Positions 1 to 6,683 of a stretch of 18,421 bases of DNA are shown here, one piece after another. A program made the position numbers and the translations under genes. The stretch's first letter is position 1. Every line of letters begins with the position of its first letter. This stretch comes from JBEKHI01 sp050012355 (GTDB lineage Bacteria; Actinomycetota; Actinomycetes; Streptosporangiales; Streptosporangiaceae): positions 1 to 18,421 of the forward strand of contig JBEKHI010000138.1 of NCBI GenBank assembly GCA_050012355.1, given 5' to 3'. Under the pieces are notes generated by a model. It made no database searches. It was given only the letters and a program-made list of their open reading frames with translations, and had not been told where the DNA came from.

Positions 1-162
1 ATCAGGAGTGGACATGCCGTACCCGACCGTGCCGTAGTCCTCGCAGATGTCGACGGCGATGATGTCGGCGCCCTCTTCGGCCAGCCGGATGGCGTGGCTG
101 CGGCCCTGACCGCGGCCCGCGCCGGTGACGAAGGCGACCTTGCCCGCTACACGTCCTGCCAT
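1..162 (-). CDS. Mycofactocin-type SDR oxidoreductase, N-terminal part (runs off left edge)
   Basis: The first 54 codons of a short-chain dehydrogenase/reductase are present; the rest lies outside the window. The Rossmann glycine motif TGAGRGQG (about residues 13-20) and the following stretch SHAIRLAEEGADIIAVDIC are the signature of the SDR subfamily linked to the redox cofactor mycofactocin, whose members keep NAD(H) tightly bound and pass electrons to mycofactocin. The ATG at 162 is preceded by a strong Shine-Dalgarno sequence (GGGGAGG, 8 nt upstream). The gene starts 15 bp after the stop of the upstream SDR, so the two almost certainly form one operon. Over the 48 residues from GKVAF onward the two proteins share 39 identities, which suggests a tandem duplication. 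Substrate is unknown; alcohols are typical for the subfamily. Confidence 0.85.
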   Translation of the reverse strand, partial: MAGRVAGKVAFVTGAGRGQGRSHAIRLAEEGADIIAVDICEDYGTVGYGMSTPD

Positions 163-177
163 GAGTGTGTCCTCCCC

Positions 178-993
178 TTACTTCTTGTTGGTGAAGCCGG
201 CGTCGACCGGTAGCGTCACGCCCGTCACATAGCGGCCATCGTCGGAGACCAGGAAGAGGATGGCGTTGGAGATGTCGACCGGCTCGACCATGTCGACTGG
301 CAGCGCGTTCATCATCGCCTGGCCCATCGTCGGGTCGGACTGCAGGAACTCCTGCATGGCCTCGTTGACCACCATCGGGGTGTTGACACCGGTCGGGTGC
401 ACGGTGTTGACCCGGATGCTGTGCTTGGCCAGCACGTTGGCGTAAGACCGCATGAGACCGACCACGCCGTGCTTGGCGGCCGTGTAACCGAGCCCGCCCG
501 GGGTGTTGCCGCCGATGCCGTTGATCCCGGCGGTGGAGCTGGTGAGCACGATCGCGCCGCCCTTACCGCGCGCGATGATGCTCGGGATCGCGGTCTCGAC
601 CGTGTTGTAGACGCCGGTGAGGTTGACGTCGATGACGTCCTGCCACTCCCGCGGATCCGGGTGCGCCGACATCGGGGCGATGCCCGCGTTAGCGAGCACG
701 ATGTCCACCGGGCCGAGTTCGGCGACCCCCGCGTCGAAAGCCTGCTTCAGCGCCTGCTTGTCACGGACATCCGCCTGCGCGGTGTAGATCCGCCGGTCCA
801 GCGCCTCGACTTCCTTAGCGGTCTCGGCGAGATCATCCGGAGTGGACATCGGGTAAGGCACCGTGTCGATCTGCGCGCAGATGTCCACCGCGATGATGTC
901 CGCGCCCTCTTGGGCGAGCCGGATGGCGTGGCTGCGGCCCTGGCCGCGCGCCGCACCGGTGATGAAGGCGACTTTGCCGTCAAGCTTTCCCAT
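178..993 (-). CDS. Mycofactocin-type SDR family oxidoreductase
   Basis: A complete 271-residue classical SDR. It has the cofactor motif TGAARGQG (residues 12-19), the NAG motif (102-104), the catalytic serines near 152-153 and the YTAAK catalytic Tyr-Lys pair (Y170, K174). The N-terminal stretch RSHAIRLAQEGADIIAVDIC marks the mycofactocin-associated SDR subfamily, NAD-dependent alcohol or ketone oxidoreductases with non-exchangeable cofactor. An open frame extends upstream to 1092, but I chose the ATG at 993: it starts the family-typical MGKLDGKVAFITG, has AAGGA about 9 nt upstream, and avoids overlap with the divergent regulator and its operator. The gene leads a two-SDR operon and is divergent from an MftR-like TetR regulator that probably controls it. 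Family assignment is firm; substrate is not known. Confidence 0.92.
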   Translation of the reverse strand: MGKLDGKVAFITGAARGQGRSHAIRLAQEGADIIAVDICAQIDTVPYPMSTPDDLAETAKEVEALDRRIYTAQADVRDKQALKQAFDAGVAELGPVDIVLANAGIAPMSAHPDPREWQDVIDVNLTGVYNTVETAIPSIIARGKGGAIVLTSSTAGINGIGGNTPGGLGYTAAKHGVVGLMRSYANVLAKHSIRVNTVHPTGVNTPMVVNEAMQEFLQSDPTMGQAMMNALPVDMVEPVDISNAILFLVSDDGRYVTGVTLPVDAGFTNKK

Positions 994-1033
994 GACCCTG
1001 CATTCCTTTCGCTGGACGTCATCGTCCCGAAGC

Positions 1034-1056
1034 ATTACGTCAGTGGGTGACGTAAT
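1034..1056. promoter_or_regulatory. Perfect inverted repeat, candidate TetR/MftR-like operator
   Basis: ATTACGTCA at 1034-1042, a 5-nt spacer, and TGACGTAAT at 1048-1056 form a perfect dyad of 9-bp arms. It lies in the 86-bp divergent spacer between the SDR operon and the TetR-family gene, where such regulators bind to repress both directions. Arm length and spacing fit a TetR dimer. Binding is inferred, not shown. Confidence 0.72.
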
Positions 1057-1071
1057 ACGGTTAATGTTAAT

Positions 1072-1084
1072 GTCATGGCATGAC
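1072..1084. promoter_or_regulatory. Short palindrome over the TetR start codon
   Basis: GTCATG-G-CATGAC is a perfect 13-bp palindrome that includes the ATG (1080-1082) of the TetR-family gene. Just upstream is a direct repeat TTAATG-TTAATG (1061-1072). It could be a secondary autoregulatory site or simply part of the initiation region; it is short enough to arise by chance. Confidence 0.3.
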
Positions 1085-1691
1085 AAAAGCAACCGGGGCG
1101 ATGCGAGGGCGGCCGCCGGCGACGAGCGCCCGCGAGCTGCGGCTGATCGCGCTGCGGCTGTTCACCGAGCAGGGCTTCGAGAACACGACCATCGGGCAGA
1201 TCGCGGCCGAGGCGGGGGTCAGCGAGCGCACGTTCTTCCGGTACTTCTCCTCGAAGTCGAGCGTGCTGTGGATCGAGTTCGAGGCCGAGGTGGGCGAGAT
1301 ACGCCGCGCCCTCGCGGCCGCTCCGCGCAACATGCCGATGATGGACGCGATCCGCCGCGCCGCGGTCTCGGTGAACCACTACCAAGCCGAGGACGTCCCG
1401 GAGATGCGGATGCGGATGAACCTGATCGCCACCGTCCCGGCGCTGTCCGCTGGCGCCGCCGAGCACTACGAGGCGTGGGAGCGGGCCATCAGCGAGTTCG
1501 CCGGCGAGCGGATCGGCCAGGACCCGGAATCGTTGTACCCGCTCGCGATCGGCCGGGCGACGCTGGCCGCCTGCCGCGCGGCCTACGACCGGTGGGCGGC
1601 CCGGGCCGATACCGACCTCACCGTGTACCTGGACGCCGCGCTGCGAGCGCTGGCGTCCGGCTTCGACCCGGCAACCCTCGAGGCTCCATAA
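1080..1691 (+). CDS. TetR-family regulator, MftR-like
   Basis: A 203-residue TetR-type repressor. The N-terminal helix-turn-helix spans about residues 17-60, ending with ERTFFRYFSSKSSVLW, which closely resembles the mycofactocin-system regulator MftR as I remember that family. The C-terminal ligand domain (MNLIATVPAL, then A-ACRAAYDRW near the end) also follows that pattern. In mycobacteria MftR senses long-chain acyl-CoAs; whether that holds here is inference. It is divergent from two mycofactocin-type SDR genes with a perfect dyad between them, so it is probably their local repressor and represses itself. Alternative in-frame ATG at 1101 is possible; 1080 is used because basic residues before the helix-turn-helix are usual. 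No mycofactocin biosynthesis genes (mftA-F) are in this window. Confidence 0.88.
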   Translation: MTKATGAMRGRPPATSARELRLIALRLFTEQGFENTTIGQIAAEAGVSERTFFRYFSSKSSVLWIEFEAEVGEIRRALAAAPRNMPMMDAIRRAAVSVNHYQAEDVPEMRMRMNLIATVPALSAGAAEHYEAWERAISEFAGERIGQDPESLYPLAIGRATLAACRAAYDRWAARADTDLTVYLDAALRALASGFDPATLEAP

Positions 1692-1733
1692 GCCAAGATA
1701 TTGACCATAACGGCGCGGGGCTGATCGCCGGCA

Positions 1734-1907
1734 TCACAGCCAGCCTCGGCGCACGGCCTGCAGGCCCGCTTGGAACCTGGTCGCCGCGCCCAGCCGGTCA
1801 AGCAGCCCGCGGACCCGGCGCTGCACAGTGCGCAGGTGGGCTCCCAGGTGCCGGGCGATCGCGGCGTCGGTCAGTCCGAATCCGTCCAGCACCACTCCTA
1901 CCCTCAT
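1734..1907 (-). pseudogene. Remnant of a LuxR-type helix-turn-helix regulator
   Basis: On the minus strand, 57 codons ending in TGA (1736-1734) encode a GerE/LuxR-like DNA-binding domain tail: L-T-DAAIARHLGAHLRTVQRRVRGLLDRLGAATRFQAGL and a terminal RRGWL. This matches the C-terminal end of actinomycete regulators in which this domain follows a long N-terminal sensor part. Upstream in the same frame a stop codon (about 1929-1931) comes after only a few non-homologous codons, so the sensor part is gone. The piece sits in the 293-bp gap between the TetR gene and the broken protease gene, which is itself degraded, so this segment looks like an area of gene decay. It could be a tiny expressed DNA-binding protein, but no convincing Shine-Dalgarno is in register. 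Confidence 0.6.
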
Positions 1908-1930
1908 GCCGCTTTTGCGACATGCCGCTT
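1905..1930. repeat. 10-bp direct repeat upstream of the protease gene
   Basis: CATGCCGCTT occurs at 1905-1914 and again at 1921-1930, a 16-bp period. It lies 55-80 bp before the ATG of the secreted protease gene, at the ruined 5' end of the LuxR remnant. It may be promoter-related or a trace of local duplication; nothing else supports a function. Confidence 0.35.
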
Positions 1931-1984
1931 ATTGGCCTCCTACGTCACCATCATTTCACCAGTGATCAGGAATAACGTGCCGAT

Positions 1985-4900
1985 ATGCGCTTGCGTGTTC
2001 TCATCGCCGCCGCCGTCGCCGCGGCCGTCCTCGTCGCACCCGCCACCGCCCGGGGGTCGTCAGCCCAGGCCACCGAGACCCTGAACGCGTCCCGCGTCCT
2101 GGAGACCACGCGCGGCACCACTCGCACGCTCGACCTCCCAGGCGATCGTTACCTGGTGGTGCACGCGTTCGGCGCGGTGTCGTCGCCGACGGCGATGGCC
2201 GTCCGGTGTGGTCACTCGGCACGCAGTCGCTGTATGACGACTGGGACATCACCTGGACAAATTCCAGCGGGGGCGACACGCCGCAGCTCGCCTGGGGCAG
2301 CAGCCCGGTGGACCCGCTGGAGTTCTTCGACGCCGGCTCCGGGATGGACGTGGCCAATACGCACCCGTTCGCCGCCGGCCAGATCGGCGGCCGCGAGGTC
2401 GTCGCGGTCGCGGAGACGGTCGGTGTCGACATGACGGACGAGAACAGCTGCGAGCTCTGCACCTGGCCGTTCGACGTGCCAGGTTCCAGCCTGCACCTGG
2501 GCACGTTCGTCAGCGTCCTGGACGCAAGCACCGGTCAGATGCTGTATCACGAGGTCGATCCCGGGTACGTCACGCAACTCGCGATCGCCGACGGGCGGCT
2601 GATCATCGGCGACGAGACCGGCGACCCGCAGGATGCGGCGAACGGCATCGGCACGTGGGGCTCGGTCTCCACGCTGCGCGCGCTGGCGTTCACCCCGGGC
2701 TGGCGGGCCACCCAGGCGTGGGAGTACTCCACCGGTTCCGAATGGGGGCGGCTGCTTGACGTGACCGTGACCGGCAGCGGCGACGTGGCGCTGGCCTGGT
2801 CCGACACCCCGCCGGGACTTGGGACGCCACGTCCGCCCGAACGAACTCGCGGTGGTCCAGTTCACCGACCCGTACGCGGCGACCGGCTACACGCTCACCG
2901 GGCTGCGCTATGGCGACGGCTCGACGGCGCTGAGCGCGCCGAGGTTCGGCGCGGTGCCCGTCTCGCTGGCCACTGGCGAGCAGGGCTGGGCGGTCGGCTC
3001 GATCGACGCGACCATCGACATGGACGCGGGCGAGTTCACCCGGCTGGACGGCCGGGTCACCCTGACCGACCCGCGCACCGGAAGGGATCGCTGGTCGGCG
3101 GTGCTGCCATCCTCTAGTTACGGCGTGCCCACTCCCCTGGGACTGGTAGTGACGCACGACCGTGTGATCGCCGGATCGTGGCTGAGCTCCGTGGCCACCC
3201 CGACCGCCAGCACGCCACTGTCCGAGATCGACGCACTCACCTTCCTCGATTCCAGAACGGGCGCGGCCATCTCCACCAGTACCGGCGACCCCGGCGATCC
3301 GCTGTCGCTCAGCGCGGCCGGTGACTCGGTCCGCGCGATCACTAGCCACCAGGTCGTGGTGACCTACGACCCGGACGGTTCGGTGGCGGCGGACAGCACG
3401 GCCGCCGGTCCCGGCGACTTCCTCAGCGCCACCACCGCCAGCATCTCGTCGCCATCGGCCACCGACCTGGTCGCGGGCGACGAAGACGGCGACGTGTACG
3501 CGTTCGACGGCCCCGCGCTCGCCGCGGGAACCGAGAGCGTGCTGTGGCAGACCCTGCTTCCCGGCCCGGTCCACCAGATCGTCCGGGCCACGCTGGACGG
3601 TCAGCCGGTCCTGGTGGCGGCCGCCACCACCGCGGTCGGCGTGCTCGACGCCCGCACCGGCCAGCTGCTCAGGCTGATCCAGGTGCCAGACACCTACGTG
3701 TACACGGTCACCGTCAGCTCCGCCGGCGACCCAGATGGCGGCGATCGCGGTGAACCCGGGAACCGGTGCGCTGCTATGGACCGCGACGCCATCCGCCACC
3801 ATCGAGAACGGCGAGCTATGGAACGGCGTCGCCGCCGGACCTGACGGGATCGTGTTCACCTGGGAAACCCTCAAGGGCACCGGCGAGGCCGACGTCAGGG
3901 ACCCAGCGACCGGGGCCCTCGTCTACTCCGATACCTCCCAGGTACTCGGCGAGGTCACCCAGTACATCGACGACCCGTCGCTCGGCCTGATCGCCGAGAC
4001 CCGCACGGGCGCGGTACTGCTCAACGCCGCCGGCGGCGAGGTCAGCAACCAGCCCGGTGGGCTGTCGGCCGCCATCGCGAGCACCGCGTCAGGTACCGAG
4101 GCACTGCTGTCGGCGGATGCGCAGGTACAAGCGTGGCCGACCGATGTGTTCACCGACTCGTCCGCCTCGGCGTTGGCCAGCGACACCACCTATGTCAGCA
4201 ACGGCCTGGTCAGCGGTGACTTCTCCGGCGACGGCGGCGATCAGGTGGTGTCCTTTACCGGGGACTTCACCGCCTACCAGGTGGTGACCTCCGAGACCGG
4301 GATCAAGACCAGGAGCTCAGCGGAAACCGAGCAGCATGGCCTCGCCATCCTGACGCTGGGCACGTCGGCGGCGGCCAGTTCCGCCAAACCCGCCGCGCGG
4401 CAGGCGGAATCGGGCTCCGCGACGCCGGAGCCGGTCAGGACTGGCCTCGCCAGCCCCGGCATCTCTGACGGCACGGTAAAGCACGACGCCGCCAACGCGG
4501 CGGAACCAGCCGGCTACTCCCCCGCGCAGATCGGTTCCTACCTGGGGCTCACCGGCGACGGGTCAGGGCAGACGATCGCGATCGTGGACGCCTACGACGA
4601 CCCCGATATCGCCTCCGACGCCGAGACGTTCAGCGAGCAGTACGGGCTGCCAGGAGTCTGCGGGGCGGGCGGGACGGCCGGTGACTGCTTCACGCTGGAC
4701 GTGGAACAGCAGAGCGCGTCGGCCGGGTCGAACAGCGACTGGGGGCTCGAGACGTCGCTGGACGTGGAGTGGGCGCACGCGATCGCGCCGCGCGCCAGGA
4801 TCGTGCTGGTCGAGGCCGCCGATGACAGCTTCGCCGCGCTGTTCGAGGGCGTTCAGACGGCGACCCAGCTGAGCCCGGACGCGGTGTCGATGAGCTGGGG

Positions 4901-5537
4901 CATCGACGAGGAGTTCACCGACGAGACCTGGTACGACCACTTCTGCGCGGTGCGCAGCACCGTCTGCGTCGTCTCCGCTGGCGACGCGGGGCATCCTGGC
5001 AACTACCCCGCCTACAACCCGTCGGTGATCTCGGTCGGCGGCACCACGCTCACGCTGTCGTCAACGGATTCGGTCAGCTCCGAGCTGGCCTGGTCCGATA
5101 GCGGCGGCGGCCAGAGCTGGGTGGAGCGGGAGCCGTCGTACCAGAGTTCCGTGCAGTCCAGCGGAATGCGGCAGATGCCGGACGTGTCGTTCGAGGCCGA
5201 CCCGGACACCGGGGTGGCGGTCTACGACAGCCTCTCCTACCAGGGTGAAACGGGCTGGTGGCTGGTCGGGGGCACGAGCGTCGGCGCGCCGTCGTGGTCG
5301 GCGATCCTGGCCGCCACCGACCAGCTCCGCGCGGCCGCCGGGAAGGCTCCGCTCACCGCGGCCGGCGACGCGGCGCAGCAGGCGCTGTACTCGCTGCCCT
5401 CGACCGTGCTGGAACGGATCACCGCGGGCGCGGACAACGGCTTCTGCCCGGTCGGCTGCGCACCGGCGAACGGGTATGACGAGATCACCGGCCTTGGCAG
5501 CCCCCGCGCCGGCATCGATGAGGCGCTAGCCGGTTAG
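1985..5537 (+). pseudogene. Secreted beta-propeller-S53 (sedolisin) protease, three frameshifts
   Basis: One gene spread over three reading frames. It opens with a signal peptide (RLR, then an Ala/Val-rich core, cleavage near ATARG). Next comes a long repeat region with PQQ-like propeller signatures, each a D/N-x-x-TG-x-x-L/V-type turn (DASTGQML, DPRTGRDRW, DARTGQLL, NPGTGALLW, DPATGALVY). It ends in an S53 serine-carboxyl peptidase domain. The frame shifts at about 2177 (a missing G would restore GCG-GGT-GTC), at the GGG of 2814-2816 (one G too many) and at the CCC of 3730-3732 (one C too many). Correcting all three gives exactly 1184 codons without an internal stop. Coding character is otherwise intact, so this is either a recent pseudogene or sequencing error in short homopolymers. 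No obvious Shine-Dalgarno sits close to the ATG. Confidence 0.8.
3735..5537 (+). CDS. S53 family (sedolisin) peptidase portion, uninterrupted frame
   Basis: This is the longest intact frame of the broken protease gene (600 codons from an internal ATG). Residues 1-150 are the last propeller blades, 190-250 a Ser/Ala/Pro-rich linker, and about 260-600 the peptidase. The sedolisin catalytic set is visible: Glu and Asp with the usual four-residue spacing in LETSLDVEW (E339, D343), the oxyanion Asp in SAGDAG (D417) and the nucleophile in GGTSVGAPSW (S515). Sedolisins are secreted peptidases, most active at acid pH; here the normal N-terminal pro-domain is absent and the propeller takes its place. 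The ATG at 3735 is internal to the ancestral protein, so this piece alone would lack a signal peptide and probably not be exported. It is listed separately because its frame is clean and its active site complete. Confidence 0.7.
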   Translation: MAAIAVNPGTGALLWTATPSATIENGELWNGVAAGPDGIVFTWETLKGTGEADVRDPATGALVYSDTSQVLGEVTQYIDDPSLGLIAETRTGAVLLNAAGGEVSNQPGGLSAAIASTASGTEALLSADAQVQAWPTDVFTDSSASALASDTTYVSNGLVSGDFSGDGGDQVVSFTGDFTAYQVVTSETGIKTRSSAETEQHGLAILTLGTSAAASSAKPAARQAESGSATPEPVRTGLASPGISDGTVKHDAANAAEPAGYSPAQIGSYLGLTGDGSGQTIAIVDAYDDPDIASDAETFSEQYGLPGVCGAGGTAGDCFTLDVEQQSASAGSNSDWGLETSLDVEWAHAIAPRARIVLVEAADDSFAALFEGVQTATQLSPDAVSMSWGIDEEFTDETWYDHFCAVRSTVCVVSAGDAGHPGNYPAYNPSVISVGGTTLTLSSTDSVSSELAWSDSGGGQSWVEREPSYQSSVQSSGMRQMPDVSFEADPDTGVAVYDSLSYQGETGWWLVGGTSVGAPSWSAILAATDQLRAAAGKAPLTAAGDAAQQALYSLPSTVLERITAGADNGFCPVGCAPANGYDEITGLGSPRAGIDEALAG

Positions 5538-5547
5538 GCTATTTGCC

Positions 5548-6597
5548 ATGGAATATCGTCAACTCGGGCGCAGTGGCCTGCGAGTATCGGCTCTGACACT
5601 TGGCACGATGACGTTCGGCGGACATGGTGGCTTCGCCGCCGTCGGGTCGACGGATGTCGAAGGCGCGCGGCGGCAGGTCGACATGTGCCTGGACGCCGGG
5701 ATCAACCTGATCGACACCGCCGACGTGTACTCGGGCGGGGTCTCCGAGGAGATAACCGGGGAAGTCCTCAAGGGCCGTCGTGACCAGGTGCTGCTCTCCA
5801 CCAAGGTCCGCATGGTGCTGAGCGACGATCCGAACGACGGCGGCCTCTCCCGGCAGCACATCATCGCCGGATGCGAGGCTAGCCTGCGGCGGCTCGGCAC
5901 CGACCACATCGACATCTACCACGTCCACGAATGGGACGGGCACACCCGCCTTGAGGAGACCCTGTCCGCGCTTAACAACCTGGTGGACTCGGGCAAGGTG
6001 CGGTACCTCGCCGTGTCCAACTACTCCGGCTGGCAGCTCATGAAGGCGCTGGCCATCGCCGACTCCCACGGGTATGAGCGGTTCGCCGCCCAGCAGATCT
6101 ACTACTCGCTGGAGGCCAGGGACGCCGAGTACGAACTGGTACCGCTCGCCGTTGACCAAGGGCTCGGCATCCTGGTGTGGTCCCCGCTGGCCGGCGGCCT
6201 GCTGTCCGGCAAATACCGGCGCTCCGGCTCGCCCGCCGAGGGAACCCGGCTGGTGTCCGGCACCTGGAACGAGCCGCCGGTGCGCGACCAGGAGAAGCTG
6301 TACGACACGATCGAGGTGCTGTACGACGTGGCATCCGCCCGCAACGCGTCGCCGGCCCAGGTCGCACTGGCCTGGCTGCTCGGCCGTCCGGCGGTGACCT
6401 CGCTGGTCATCGGCGCCCGCACCGACGAGCAGCTGCGCGACAACCTGGGCGCGGCCTCGCTGGTGCTGAGTGCCGACGAACGCAGCGCCCTGGACAAGAT
6501 CAGCGTCCCGGACCTGATCTACCCGCACTGGCACCAGGCCAACACCGCGACCGACCGGCTCTCCGCGGCCGACCTAACCCTGCACAGCGGCCGCTAG
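5548..6597 (+). CDS. Aldo/keto reductase
   Basis: A 349-residue NADPH-dependent oxidoreductase with a TIM-barrel fold, reducing aldehydes or ketones in the cytoplasm. The start MEYRQLGRSGLRVSALTLGTM is typical of the YdhF/potassium-channel-beta-like branch. The catalytic tetrad is present: D56 and Y61 in DTADVYS, K86 in STKV, and H127 in YHVHEWD. Later motifs, VSNYSGWQL, QIYYSL and VWSPLAGGLLSGKY, and the cofactor-binding end (TSLVIGARTDEQLRDNL), are all in place, and length is normal. It begins 10 bp after the stop of the protease gene with only a weak ribosome site, so it may be transcribed from the same promoter. The substrate cannot be read from sequence. A strong hairpin follows 15 bp after the stop. 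Confidence 0.92.
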   Translation: MEYRQLGRSGLRVSALTLGTMTFGGHGGFAAVGSTDVEGARRQVDMCLDAGINLIDTADVYSGGVSEEITGEVLKGRRDQVLLSTKVRMVLSDDPNDGGLSRQHIIAGCEASLRRLGTDHIDIYHVHEWDGHTRLEETLSALNNLVDSGKVRYLAVSNYSGWQLMKALAIADSHGYERFAAQQIYYSLEARDAEYELVPLAVDQGLGILVWSPLAGGLLSGKYRRSGSPAEGTRLVSGTWNEPPVRDQEKLYDTIEVLYDVASARNASPAQVALAWLLGRPAVTSLVIGARTDEQLRDNLGAASLVLSADERSALDKISVPDLIYPHWHQANTATDRLSAADLTLHSGR

Positions 6598-6612
6598 CCC
6601 CCGACCGTGCTG

Positions 6613-6660
6613 GTGGGTGCTGCATTACCCAGACTCTTCGCTGGGTAATGCAGCACCCAC
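6613..6660. terminator. Perfect 20-bp hairpin between convergent genes
   Basis: The arms GTGGGTGCTGCATTACCCAG (6613-6632) and its exact reverse complement (6641-6660) flank an 8-nt loop. It sits between the stops of the aldo/keto reductase (+) and the helicase (-), so it can serve as a bidirectional terminator. No U-tract follows on either side, as is common for actinomycete terminators. A perfect 20-bp stem is longer than needed and could instead be a dispersed repeat copy. Confidence 0.75.
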
Positions 6661-6683
6661 GATAAACGGGTGGCGTTCACGCA

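Noticed and set aside
863..1975. Long plus-strand open frame over the SDR and TetR genes
   Set aside because: It is an out-of-frame, Arg/Pro/Gly-rich shadow of clearly coding genes, with no recognisable motif.
2690..3880. 396-codon minus-strand open frame opposite the propeller region
   Set aside because: Composition is typical of a high-GC antisense frame and the plus-strand propeller signatures are strong.
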